From Allodiplogaster sudhausi (lineage: Eukaryota; Nematoda; Chromadorea; Rhabditida; Diplogasteridae), in NCBI GenBank assembly GCA_945643635.1, contig CALZFC010000026.1, positions 1,811,501-1,875,500 of the forward strand: a stretch of DNA of 64,000 nt, given 5' to 3'. The first letter of the stretch is position 1. Every line of letters begins with the position of its first letter. Below the pieces are notes generated by a model, which was not told the origin of the DNA, made no database searches, and saw nothing but the letters and a program-made list of their open reading frames with translations. This document shows, piece after piece, positions 26,867 through 40,687 of this stretch. Position numbers and translations under genes: made by a program.

Positions 26867-29800
26867 TCATAGCAAAATCTCGTCGGAAGAACTCGAATTG
26901 TCCATCTCGTCATAGTCAAATTGACCTGAAAATAAAGTACATATGAAACATATGTCTTTATAGCTCTCCGAAAGAAACTATATAATAACGAAACATTTTT
27001 TCCATGTGACCAGAGATGAGAAAGAGAGAGAAACATGAATAGAGAGAGAGAGGGAGAGAGTGAGAGAGAGCGAGAGAGAGAGAGCGGGAGAGAGGGAGAG
27101 AGAGACAGCGGGAGAGAGTGAGAGAGAGACAGCGAGAGAGAGTGAGAGAGTAAGAGAGAGATAGCGAGAGATATGGAGAGAATGAGAGAGAGATAGCGAG
27201 AGAGATGGAGAGAATGAGAGAGAGAGATAGCGAGAGAGATGGAGAGAATGAGAGAGAGATAGCGAGAGAGATGGAGAGAATTAGAGAGAGATAGCGAGAG
27301 AGATGGAGAGAGAGAGCGACTGAATGTGACCCGTTTCTGTAAGGCATCCAGTGGCGGCGGCTCCGTTGCTGCAAGGCTGCAGCTCGATCAACGCCGTTGT
27401 TGTCAGTGTGGTGGGCGACGAGAACGAAGCCGGCTCTTCGTCCTGGCAATGAGACAATGGAGATATGCTTAACTTCATAGTTAGCACATGTACACCTATT
27501 TTATGTACATACATATGTACTCTCAATTGTATTATTGCTACTCTTTTGTTTTAATGAGAGAGATTAATGAGAAAGAGAGTGAAAAGACTTCGTCATCGTC
27601 CTCGTCATCATCTGTCGCCGAAGTGTTCGTCCTCCTCGTTCTCTCGCCTCCTCCGCCAGCAGCTCCCGCTGATGAGGATGAGGGATCCAGGAATCGACTG
27701 CCTCCCTCGCCGCTCCCTCCACTCTTCTCATGCTGCAGCTGCTCCAGCCGCTGCTTGCACAACGTTATCCGGTGCTCCTTCTGAAGTGGCTTTCGCGTGT
27801 AAGCATTTTTATATGTTCATACATATGTAAATACTCAGTATCTTTTACATTTGAAAGAAAACCTCTTCAATTTGCTTCTGAAGGGCTTCGTTCTCTCGAC
27901 AGAGCTGCTCGTACTTTTTTTGCTCTTGCTTACTCAGGGGAGTGTTGCCGTTGCCATTCGGACACACCTTAACAGTTCAATTCGTAGAGACTCCTCTGTG
28001 GTGGAAGGCTGTCTTGATAAAGACTCTCTGAAAAAGGAGGATATGTATGCAAACCTCGTCCCGTGATGGCGGGACCTTGAGTACAAAACGAATCTTGGGC
28101 ACGAATATGAGACCGAGTGATATGTAAGTGCATAGCAGAACTGTAAAAATCGGGATTTGTGGGGATCAGGTAGTCCAAAACCTGGCTCTGGCTTAATATA
28201 AGCTTTGGGGCCGGGTTCGGCCCGGGCCGGGTCAGGCCAAATATGGGGCGAGACCTGGTTTTAGGCATGACTGGTGGGGGGATATACGACAGAAGCAAGC
28301 ACAGTGTGCAGATGCCAAACTTACCTGTTGCGGAGATAAAGCCAAAGTTGGCGTTTGCTTGATTTCGAATCAGCATTGTCGCTATGGGCCCTAAAAAGGA
28401 TGACAATAATCATATGTACAGTACCGCTCAGCGGCCAGGGGTCAATGCTATAGCGGCTATAGCGGCTATAGCCAAAAGAGGCCAAGCGAAATTAAGGCCT
28501 GTAACATTTTTGTTTTCAGAATTCATTGTTATTTCTGTCTTCAGGGCAATGTTCTGCATCCATTAAGCTCAAAAACTCTACAAAACAATGCATATTCACC
28601 AAAATGGAAAATCTTGTAAATATGTGGTGCAGGAACACCACAATTAGTAGTGTGTGAATGTGTCATCGTTACAGTGAAATTTATAAAGGCACTTGCTCGA
28701 ACCGTATAACAACTTTAAATTACAGTTTCAAGCTCTATTTTGCATCCTTTTGTCTTGAGAAGATACTTCTAATGCTACAAGTGAAAAAGGTATGGCAAAA
28801 AATCTTGCAAAAAAAATTGGAAGAAATAAGCTCAAAAGAGGAACCGAACACCGGCTCTTCCGTTCATGCACATGCTAAGCATACCAATGCTCCATCCAGC
28901 CATAATGATGGCCAACTCGAAACAATTTTAGGAAACATTTTGACGGCGACTTTTAAGAGTTGTTAGAGTCCATGCCATAAAAATTCATTGCTTTCAGTAG
29001 TGTTCTGTAAGTTGCCACATTTCAATTTCGAAAACAAAGTTTCGGGTTGTCTCCTCTCCTCTCATCGGAATATTTTTTTTACGGACGAACTTTCCAGATT
29101 TGAATTCCAAACGATCAGAAAAACGTTTGCTGCGATTGGGGTTAGAACCTGTGACTTGCAAAATCGCAGGCTAGCGCTTAACCCACTGCGCTACACCAAT
29201 CATGCCTGTTCGACCAAGCCAAACCTTGAAAGTGGGTCTCTGTGTTACGTCTTGATTTGCCCTCTCTTTGCTTCGCTTTGAACAATCCTCCACTTTGAGC
29301 TCCGATCTTGACTCTTCTTAATTTTTCCTAGGCAAATTTTCGCCCCGGTAGGGATTCGAACCTGCGACGCTCAAAAGTTCAAAAGCTGGAGCGCAACTTA
29401 CTGTGTTCCGCAGGCCACATCAGAGGCCTAAAGCCAGGCGTTGACTGTCCCTTTGTTTCCGCTTTGAGCAATCCCCTTTGAGCTTTAATTGGCATCAGTG
29501 CGATTGCAGCGACGCTATCTGGATTTCGGCCTGGACACTTTGTACTGACTTTCAATGGTTTACTTATAAGTAATACAGAAGGGTAACGTAACTTTTTGCT
29601 CTGTGGACTCGAAGTTGCTCTAAATTCGTGGCCGCAGAGCCCGCACATGGCCTGCGTAGCGCAGTAGGATGCGCGTTTGCGTGCTGTTTTGAGCGTCACA
29701 GGTACGAATCCCAACCGGGGACAATGTTTTGACTAGGAAAAATAAGGAGAATCAAAATAAGAGCTCAAAGAGGAGGCGAAGCAATTCAAAGCGAAGAAAA

Positions 29801-32800
29801 GGGAGAATAAAGCGAGAGAGAGAGAGAGAGTAAATTTTCGAAGTAGGTCTCTCACCCACTGCTAAAGTTTGGCTTGGGAGGCGAACGGATATGATAGGTG
29901 TGGCGCAGTGGGTTAAGCGCCAGCCTGCGATTTTGCAAGTCACAGGTTCTAACCCCAATCGCAGCAAACGTTTTTCTGATCGTTTGGAATTCAAATCTGG
30001 AAAGTTCGTTCGTAAAAAAATATTCCGATGAGAGGAGAGGAGACAACCCGAAACTTTGTTTTCGAAATTGAAATGTGGCAACTTACAGAACACTACTGAA
30101 AGCAATGAATTTTTATGGCATGGACTCTAACAACTCTTAAAAGCCGCCGTCGAAATGTTTCCTAAAATTGTTTCGAGTTGGCCAACATTATGGCTGGATG
30201 GAGCATTGGTATGCTTAGCATGTGCATGAACGGAAGAGCCGGTGTTCGGTTCCTCTTTTGGGCTTATTTCTTCCAATTTTTTTTTGCAAGATTTTTTGCC
30301 ATACCTTTTTCACTTGTAGCATTAGAAGTATCTTCTCAAGACAAAAGGATGCAAAATAGAGCTTGAAACTGTAATTTAAAGTTGTTATACGGTTCGAGCA
30401 AGTGCCTTTATAAATTTCACTGAAACGATGACACATTCACACACTACTAATTGTGGTGTTCCTGCACCACATATTTACAAGATTTTCCATTCTGGTGAAT
30501 ATGCATTGTTTTGTAGAGTTTTTGAGCTTAATGGATGCAGAACATTGCCCTGAAGACAGAAATAACAATGAATTCTGAAAACAAAAATGTTACAGGCCTT
30601 AATTTCGCTTGGCCTCTTTTGGCTATAGCCGCTATAGCCGCTATAGCATTGACCCCTGGCCGCTGAGCGGTACTGTATGTATTGCCATGGCATTAAAAAG
30701 ATACATATGTATTTCGCGAAACAGACCAGTGACGAGAGCCAGAATGGAGACATTGTAGATGGCGAGGCAGATGTAGCGAGTGTCGTTGACGTATCGCAGC
30801 TTCAGATTGCGAGACTCGATGGCGAGAAAGAGCCCGAAGACGAGCAGGAGAAACTTGTAGCCCAGAATGACTCCTGAATTACACGACAGATCATGCTAAT
30901 TATAATTTAAATGTTAAATAATTAATTTTAATTTTAATCCCTCATCCCACGCACCGGTCCACAGCTGCTGATGCTCGCTCTGACACAACTCCAACGTTGG
31001 AATTAACCGCACGTCTTCGTCCGTCTCAGATGGCTGGTCCTGTAAGAAGTCAATTTTTGTTGTTTTGTAATTCACTTTTTTACAGTTTGCTAAAAAAACT
31101 TTTTGGAATCAATGGTTAAGCTATTTTTAGAAAATGGAATGTATGTAGACTTGGTTTTTTTTTGTTGTTGTTGTAAAATAAAATGAACAAAATATTATGC
31201 CCCAACCTGCTCGGGAAACTGTTGTAGATGCCGCCTGAGCGGGTCAATGACGATCCAGGCGAGCAGGATGAGCACATCGAGGACAAAGAAGGCGAAGATG
31301 ACCGCGTAGAATTTGACGGCTGCGATCGGCTGAAAGGGCTCTCAGGATTGGCCACTCTCAGTGCACTCACTGTCTCGGAGTGGTGGAGTGGACACAGAGA
31401 AAGAGAGAGAGTGTGTGCGTGCAGAGGAGAGCAGAAAGATGAAAAGATGAAAAGAAAGAAAGAGGCACAAGAAAGGACGCGCATTCTTCATAGGACGGGC
31501 TAATACATTCTTGAAGAGAAAGTATAATCATGCGAAGAAAACGAAGAAACATGCTAAAACAAAAATAAATATAAAAAAGGAAGCTAACAGAAAGAAAAAA
31601 AGAGTGAGCAAAAAAAAGTGGGTGCAAATAAAAAAATAAAATTATGATGCACACATGCAACGTGTGAAAGACCGATTTTATATTTGAACAAACAATTTAA
31701 GAATTTAAATTTTTCAAGCTATCACCTTGAAGTCTGTTATTACACAAATTAAGTGTTTCACCGCAAAAAAAACAAATTGTTGATTTTGTTTGCGTTTTAT
31801 TTTTAGTTAAGGGGATACTTTCTTTCCGCACGAACACAATGACAAGGGATGATGCAAGCGGCGCATGCAAGGATTATTGAGAGAAGACTGGGCGGGAGGG
31901 AGGGTCATTTAGCTGTGCCACTCATCTCACAAACGGTCGACTCTTTCATAACAAGAGATGTGAAACAGCCACTACGCCCCGTCTTTGCACACAAAACGAC
32001 ACAAGATACCGTGCACAGTGGACTCGACTATTGACGGCATTTAAATTCCTTTTTGCATGTTGTGGTGCTATTTTGTGCGTGACGGATAAGGAATGGATTG
32101 GGATGGATAGACGGGTAGGCTTGAGCAACAGAGACTAGCTGAAAAAAGAGAGAGAAGGAAGCGTGTGTGAGAGCGAGAGAGAAAGAGAGTGAGAGTGAGA
32201 GAGTGAGAGTGAGAGAGAGAGAGTGGAGGGAGGTGAGAGGAGTCACCTGATTGAGGTGATTGGAGCGTTGTGCGAGGAGCGATCCGTAGGAGGAGTTCTT
32301 GCGCAGTACGCCTGCCTGGTACGCCTGGCGGCCGACCATCGTGGTGATGAGTGCGCGGATGTTCTCCCACGGCGTACCGTCCTCCTGCCACAGCACACGG
32401 CCACTTCCACAAGAGACAAGAGAGAGAGAGGGACCGAGAGGGCAAGAGAGAAAGAGAGAAGACCACCCAAGAAGTGCCACTCAGTGTGAATACCTGTGAA
32501 TATATATATATCAGAGGTATTCACACTCGAGAAGGGGCTGATGTGATGAGAGTTCAGAATTTGTTAGATGTTAAGAGGAGAGGAGAATGTTTTTTTAAAT
32601 ATAAACTGGACCGCTTCGATTAGCCAGTTGTTGTAATGGATCCAAAATCTACATCCAGAGCAGCGATAGAATCGTGCAAAGCCTCATTGTTAATGACATG
32701 TTAGCCAGGAGAGAGATGCTCACGTGCCTGCACGGGGAGAGAATAGAGGAGGAAGTTCACGAGACAAATAGAGTTTCAGATCATTTCTGGATTCATTCGA

Positions 32801-34037
32801 TGCACAGTAAGTTATAAGTGGTTCATGTCACATTTCGTTCGTCCCCATTTGACATCTCACGTGCTCTTGCAGGAAATCAACGAGACTTTGTGTGGGAGAT
32901 CAATTTCACGGTCATCACGAGGATGGATACGAGCCTGTGTGGGTAGCCAAAATAAGAAACATGAAGACATTCTCAGAGTTGTTCGTGACGGGGGCAAAGA
33001 AAACATATGTATGTATCTGTGGTGAATGAGGTAGGAGAGGTAGAGGAAATAAAAAAGAGGAGTAGTTCTGTGCCTGGAAGGAAGGAAGGAAGGAGACAGA
33101 CAAGAGAGTGAAATAGTGAAGCAGCAGACATGGCATGCCTTTCGAGCTTCTTCTTTTTGCTCAAGCACACATTCTATATCTGCTTCCATATCTCACTATC
33201 CAAATCAAAAAAAGGAATAGGAAGAGACTTATTAGGACAAGAATATGCTCATTCTCTGCACATGGACATCTTTATGCATGTACATATAAGAAGAAAAGGG
33301 CATATCGGCCAAACATACCTTCTCGGAATAGTTTGTCAGTAAGGGCTTATACTGCAATTGTGTGAGTTATCGTCAACATTTTAAGGGATCGATAGAAATC
33401 AATTGGAGAAATGATGGGCGCTTAAAAGGGATAAAGACCTTTTTCTTCGCTGATTGAATCACGATTCTGTGAGATAAGAGAAGAGTAGAGTGCCAGGGGA
33501 TTTTCCATGATATTCCATCATTGTTTCATTGTTTTTCTTCAAATATAAAATAGAATAAAGCAAGCCGCTCACGCCATCCAAACACCTATGTATGTATATC
33601 TCGATCGTAATGGACAGATAAACAAATGATCGTCTTTCTGAGGCCCAATCACAATTGAGACGGCAGAAGAATGAATGAGATTGCTGAAAGACAAAGCCTT
33701 GCCGTCTTCAATGTGTGACCGGGCCTCACCCTCGAGGACCTCCGAAGACTTGGTTAGTTCCAGAAAGCGGAAAGGTTGTTAGTAGTAGACGACGATGACT
33801 GATGACCGAATGTGGACAGAGAAGAGAGCTCTTTCAAGGAATGTTGAAAAGAAGAAAGAAGAAAAAAGAAAGAAAAGAAAAGAAAGAATGAGAATGCCTC
33901 TCGAGTACCTCTTCGTTCTTCCGACTTGCAATCTGCTGATTCTCACGTGCGCCGATCCGGTGCACGATCCACACCTTGGAGAACATGGCGCCGTATGCGA
34001 AGGTGAAGCCGATCATCAGAATGGAGATACGGGCCTG

Positions 34038-34073
<36 letters not shown>

Positions 34074-37000
34074 AAGAGAGAGGGAGAGAGAAAGAGTGAG
34101 AGAGAGGGAGAGGAGAAAGTGAGAGAGAGAGCGAGATAGAGAGTGAGAGAGTTTCAGTAGATATTTCTATAATCCTGCGAATCCTGGTTGCTTGGTGTAC
34201 AAAGCGAACTGACATGACAGAGCAAGGTGAAGGATCCGGATGGAATCTGTAGACTGTCGGCCGGTAAGCCCATGAGGAGGAGTGAGGAGCAGCAGAGGGC
34301 GCTGCCGGCTAGCAGAATGTTGTTGCACTGCGGCTGCGATTGGATGATTGCCCTAGAAATTTGTTGCTGTTGTTTTGTACATATCAATTTATTGTTGATT
34401 CAAAAAGTCATTTAAGCAAGTACACTTGAAAACCATTAATGAACCATTAATTAATCATTCTGACCCACGGAAGGAGTACTTGACGTTGAAGACGAAGCAG
34501 CCGAGACTGACGGTCAGCCCTACTAGGGCCAGTAGACACACCATGAAGTAGAGCTGGAAAGAGAGAGAGAGAGTCCATGTGCACCTTAGAATGGGCGAGG
34601 CAAAGAGTGCACACCTGATCTGAGACGGTGAGGATGCGCGCCCTCTTGATGGTGGCGTCGGAGGGAGGGCCGCGTGCGCCGCCGTGCCACTTCTCCTCGC
34701 CATGCCAGATCAGCTCCTGCTTGTCGTTGTCGAAGAAGCCCATCAACTTGTACACGCCGTCTGAGAGAACAGCAATTAATACATTTAATTTCCATGTGAA
34801 TCAACGGAGGCGACATTTCCATGGACAACCTTGCAGTTGCTCGATCTGCGTCTTCGCGATTCGGTCGCCAGAATCCGAGAACATCACTCTTCCCTGAAAA
34901 AGGGGGCTCCTTGCTATCAACAACATGAATAATGTGAGTAATTTTTCAGCTTAAAAAAAATTACCTTTTTTCTTCTGAATTTCAAACTTAATTAAAGAAA
35001 AAAACATTCGTCGAACGAACAGAAACGCCGCGGAAAGACGTATTCTTGACACAGTTGAACAAGATGTCAGCCATCGCCTGATCTTCGTAGGAGAAGTCCT
35101 CGAGGTGCACGCCCGATGGCAGCAGCTGGCGCGTGCAGTTGAAGGCGAGCGCCAGAGCCCTCAAATAAGTTTCTATCACTATGTTTTTGGCATATTTAAG
35201 GGTTGATCTCGTCTTTCTCACTTTCAGACGAGAAATTAAGGGGATGGTAAAAAATTTGCATACAATAAAGAGAAATTTAAAAATGAAGAGTACCACATGG
35301 CGTCGTATGCGAGGGGCGCCTCGGGGAATCCGCCCGTGTTGGCGGGGTTGCTGTGGAGAGCGCCTGCGAGCCTCTTCGCAAACTGCGCGCCCGTCATGCC
35401 ACACAACGCTGGCTCTGGCTCACGCGACAGCATCACTGATTCGGTAGTGTAGTGGAATTGGGCTGCCTCTGCCATCTGAAAGAAAGGTTTGTTGTGGAAG
35501 AACCATAGAGCATGTGGGGATGGAGAGTGATAGAGAGAGAGTGCGAGAGAGGAAGATATAGAGAGGGAGAGAGAGAGAGAAACCTGCTCTGCAGTACAGT
35601 TGAGATTCTCCTCGGCTGGCGGTATATACCACGTGTCTTCGTACCATCCGATGAAGAACCATACGAACTTTCGGCCGTACAGGTTGTGCTTGTACGCCTG
35701 AATTAGACTGTTTTTTTTATATCGCCGCCTCGTTCTCCCCCTCCCCATGAATTTCAGCAGAATCTTGATGTTCTTATCAGACTTCGTTGGAATGTTCTTG
35801 GAGGAACAATGGTGAGGAATCGTTTTGAATTTCGTGTCTTCTTGTGTGATTTGCGTGCCTTCGGAAGTCCCCCGTTTGACTTCGTCGCTGAGGTTTGAGG
35901 GTAACAAAGAAGGTTCTAGAGGAGCGGCTCTAGAGAGTGATGGACAAATAGGCATACGGCATTCAGCGCAGCGATGCGAGCCAGACGACAGATGGCCAGC
36001 GGGCATTATCTCGGCAAAAGGAGAGGAGGGGGTGGCGGAGCCCTCTAGCCTCTAACAATAAAAGTGAGAAGAAGACGTCCACATCCCATGATGGAAAGTC
36101 CCCCTCAATCGCGCCCACTCACCGCGTCACTCTCACGAAAAACAAAAAAGAGCAGCAGTAGGATGCAGAGCCGAATGCGAATGAGGTGGATGAGCAAATG
36201 GAGATCGCCTTTCCGAGCGCGCCCCTATTTCCTTGGTTTCATCTACTTTTTGTGTGCTAACAGTTAGCAAAGATGGCATCGCTGAGGTAATTGGAGCAAC
36301 GAGCGATGACGATGGGGAGGGTAAGCACACGCTTGGTACACCTTTCTCTATCTCTCTCCCTTCTCTCTCTCTCTCTATCTCCCTCTTTCTCTCTCTCGCC
36401 TCTCGCTTTCTCTCTCTTTCTTTCTCTCTCTCTGTCCTCGCCCCCTCTCCTCTCACCCCCTCTCTACCCCCTCCTTCCTCTTCCCTTTTTTCCATTTGAG
36501 ATTGCAGCTGCATCCGCGGATCTTCTTTCAGGACATCTCCGATGCTCTCGTTATTAGCCATGTTCTTTGCCGCGCGCCGTTTCGTGCCCAAGGGTTTTGT
36601 GTTTCTCAGTTAATCCTTCTTTTTTGTGTTTCTCATGGCACGTGACATTTCGGTCTTGATTTGTGCAGGATGCATCGCCATTCGCTTGTGAGTGAACTTG
36701 TGAACATAAAAGAGCGTGGGAGACTCATCTCATGAGAACGTTCGAAAGTCAACAACAAGTTGTATTTTGTATGATTGTGACAATGATTGTGTCATTGATA
36801 GTGCGGCAAAGAACTACTATGTATGTACCTGACAAAAGATCTTGATAGTGCGTGAAAGGATAACTATATATGTACCTGGCAAAGAACTCTCCTCGCCTCC
36901 GTCACATAGAACAGGCCGACAATGATGCGTGCGTCCTGACGAACGAGCGTCCTCACGGCGTCGGATGGATCTCCATAGAAGGATTGCCGCTCCGTCTTAA

Positions 37001-38791
37001 TGCCCTTCGCCTTGCACAATCTCTCCAGATCCTTTGCAGTCGACGTGAACACCTTTCAACGACATACAAGTGATATAGAGTGATGTCAGAAAAGTGAAAA
37101 AGCCGACCTCTTCGACGGATTGAAGAATCGTTATTCGTTTCCACTTAAACCGTTCGAATATCCGTATTCTAAAAGGGATAAAATTACATTGTTTGTTGAA
37201 AGGGCCATGCAATTCTTGAAAACAAAAATAAATAAATAAATTCTTTTTTTTTAAAGCACAAATAAAATAGACATGAATGAAATATCTGTACCTGGTGGGA
37301 TTTTGCATGTTGGCCGAGGGATGAGTTCGGAAGAGTGTAGGAAATCTCTCGCGATTCGATAGAGCTGGCGAGCTTGCTCCATACGATAGCTGCATAAAAT
37401 AACTAGCGTTTAAAAATAATTCGAATTTTTCTGACAATGAAAAAAAAATCATTTGATTATGTTTCTGTGACGCTGTTCGAAAAAATTGATGACTTTTAAT
37501 TTATATACTTTTATGTTCATTTCCCTGTTCTGCTTGGTCGATGATGCTCTTTCTTATTTCTTATGAGCGTATCTTGGAATGGCAAGCAAGCCTTGTCTAG
37601 CGACGTGGACTTCCTCCAACGAAAGTGGACAGGAGAAAGACAATCGAGGAATGCCCAGAATGTTAGGAATGAGTAAAGTGACTTCCGCTGACGAATGCGG
37701 ATTTTCTCGTGATAAAGGGGCAATTTTTTCGTGCAATTACTTTTTCTTCATCTATTATCCTGAATATTGGGTTGATCACAAATATATAAGCAGATAGAAT
37801 GGAAAAAAACAGAAACTAAATAGGCACGTAGCTTAAAGATAATATAAATTATCATGACACGACCACACTGTCATTCATGCACTTATTCTCTACACTATTT
37901 CAGTGCGTTATCGTTCCTTTTGATCTGGTGGTTTTTTTTGATCTTTTTGTTCTCTTACTTCCTCCTCCTCTTCTCTTCTCTTCGCTCTCGTGCAATTCTT
38001 GCACCTGCCTCAGGGACCGGCACGGCCATTTTCGGCGTGAGGATTGTCAAGTTTTTTTTTAATCTTTATAGAGCACAGCCAGGATTAATTCGCGTCGCCG
38101 GAGGTCTTTCCTCGAAAAGGGACTTTCCGAGCACATTCATACATAAGTGAGCACACACGTAACAATTCTGCCCTGGCCAGTCAGAGGAGCAGAGCCAGGA
38201 ATGGAACGACAAGGGGGATGAACAGTGCTTCATTGTTCATTGAGGCTCTCTTCATATGTGCTACTGTCATCCCGACAAGGGATTTGAGATTGGGACGACT
38301 ACTGTAGGTATGGAATAAGAGGAAGAACAGCATTAATGACCGACAGACCAAGTTGAAATGAATGTCTTGCTCCCTGAGACGATGATGGCACATATGTAGA
38401 TCGTTGGAAAGATCTCACTCTACTTTCTATTGATATGTATCCGCATTCGTGGCCCACGTGAGAGCAGGTTACAGAGGAGCACTTCCTCATCCATCGTAGA
38501 CACAATTCATATGTGAAGCGTGCGCACGGCAAATGAAGTCTCGAGACATTTATTACTCTATCTCTCTCTCTCTCTCTCTTTCTTCCTTTCTCTCTCTCTC
38601 TCTGTCCCTTTCATCAAATAGTTCTATTCAATCCTGACCCTTTATCTCTCCTCCCTATCTCCCTTTCCTTGGCTTCTAGCTGTGCAACTCCTTCGCTCCC
38701 CCGAATCTCGTAGTGTTGCCAGTGCTCTTATTGTTCATTCTCTTTCCTTCTTGACTTGACAAAAGACAAGCAGACTCTCTCTGTCTCTTTT

Positions 38792-38822
<31 letters not shown>

Positions 38823-40405
38823 TTTTCTCTCTCTCTTTTTCTCCCTCTCTCTTTCTCTCTCTTTCTCTCTCTCTCTCTCGCTTTCTCTCTCTCTATCGCA
38901 TTCTCTCTCTCCCTTCCTCCCTGTCTGGAGACAAAGCACTGGCGACGTCGTTCTCGGGGACGCGCCACTGCTTCTCGCCTCCCGCCTAAGGCAGCTTGCG
39001 CCAATTGTCACTCGTTTACTTGCGAGGAAAGAGAAGAAGGAGAGAAGGAGAAGAGATAGAGAAAGAGTAAGGATAACAGAGAGAGGCAGATAGAGTAGCA
39101 AAATAGAAAAAAAAATGCATGGATTACAGAGAGGGGCAGAGAGCGCGAGAAAGGTTCGAAAGAGCAAGGATGGCAGAGAGTGGCAAAGAGATAAGCAAAA
39201 GGAGAGCTTGCTTCCTCACTTCACCTTTTCACTTTTCTTTCCTCCTATTTCTCTCCCTCCTTCAAATCTCTCTCTCTCTCTCTCTCTTTCTTCTCACTCT
39301 CTCCATTGTGCACACTATCGAATCAACTCTTCGAGAAACACGCCAAACACGCGGCTATAATCGGCCGTATTCAGTTAGAATTTGGCACCCTCTTCAGGCA
39401 CTCGGGCCTTCCCAACACAAGAAATGGCCCGCAGATTAAGGCGCACTCACTCTGAAGAAATACCGCATCAAGTCCAAAAGTGGACCTGAGAGACTTTTTC
39501 CCTCCCCGATATAAGTATGGAAAATAGGCGAAGACTCGGCCGAGACGCACAGGGCGATCGAGAAATGCAACTATGTGTCTATCTTATGGTTAGAAGACTA
39601 CCGGCCTGTAAAAGGACGACGAAAACCTCGTGTGTGTGAAATGGATAGCAAAAGAGAGAAGCGAGTTGGAGAGACAGAGAGAAAGAGAGAGATGGGTAAA
39701 AGCGGGACGCAGACAGAAAGAAGGGAACGCAATGAGAGCGGGTGAGAATGGAGTCGGAAGAAAAAGAGGGAGGCACGAATGCAAACAAAATTTGGAACAT
39801 ATTAAAGTGTTTGCCGTAAGAGCGAACTTGGTTCAAAATTGGCTATTCTCTTATATAAACACACATATGAGGCCGTCTGTGTGTACGTTTGCGCGCGAAA
39901 ATGACGTTTTCAAGCAGATCAAACTCTTATATTGCAATTTTTTAATGAGAAACTTGTGCTACAATTACCTAACAAAGAAAAGGAAAGCTGATACTGAATT
40001 GTTCAGAGAAGGCTCAGATAACGCAAATAGTAAATGAAGAAGGCACAATCGCGATGATTCTTGATCGCTTGAAACTTATGAAGGAAACTTATGAAAACTT
40101 TGCAACAAAAAAAAAGCTTGTGAAACTTATGAAAAGGCGCATTGAAGCGAAACGACATGAAGGTGTCCAAGGAAATGTGGCTCTGATGAACATACGTATA
40201 GAAAGACAAAAGGGGAGAGAGAAGAATAAGAAAGTATAGAAGGAGGAACGCGCGTACCACAACGAGCTTCCAGACGGGCGCAGCCTCTGCGATGACCGTC
40301 GTGACGGGGCTGCAGCCCGCGAGCAGCATCAGCTTCACTGGAGGAGTGTACAGCAACTCGTAAAGCTGTTGCGTCGCGAGACCCGGTTGGCACTGTGCGA
40401 GAAAA

Positions 40406-40440
<35 letters not shown>

Positions 40441-40643
40441 TAAAGAAAAAGAGAGAAGGAGAGAAGGAGAGAGAGAAAGAGAGAGAGAGAGACAAGAGGG
40501 GGAGAGAGAGACGAGAGAGAGAGGTAGAGTGAGAAGAAGAGAGCTGACTTTGCTGTTGCTGTCGTTGAGATGCAATCTGTAGCCAGGCAGGACATCGAAG
40601 CGGTCGTTGATGTCGTCTGAAGCGGAGAGGAATTCAGAGTGTG

Positions 40644-40687
<44 letters not shown>

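Larger units (their letters stand above)
28419..30675. mobile_element. Palindromic (fold-back) element with Tc1/mariner-type ends
   Basis: The element starts CAGTACCGCTCAGCGG and ends with its exact reverse complement, and a TA dinucleotide lies outside each end (28417-28418, 30676-30677), as in Tc1/mariner insertions. The outer 800 bp of each arm are near-identical inverted copies (28419 to about 29217 against 30675 to about 29870). Recognisable but more diverged inversion continues to about 29425 and 29640. There is no transposase frame; the short frames in the arms mirror each other and look like nothing known. It makes up almost all of the GABA-B intron between the TM6 and TM7 exons (30727 to 28390), which still splices in phase on paper. 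The ends also carry a triple GCTATAGCG motif. Confidence 0.8.

Noticed and set aside
27973..28025. Exon after the CTTTTTCAG acceptor near 28030
   Set aside because: Two of its three frames reach a stop within 60 bases and the third does not join the coiled-coil frame; skipping to 27967 keeps the receptor frame open.
28658..28966. 102-codon open frame in the left arm of the palindrome
   Set aside because: Its mirror frame in the right arm is truncated, and it shows no domain and no transposase motif.
29648..29717. Functional tRNA gene
   Set aside because: The A and B boxes are good but the acceptor and T stems do not pair and no clear anticodon arm forms; it is annotated as a tRNA-like module.
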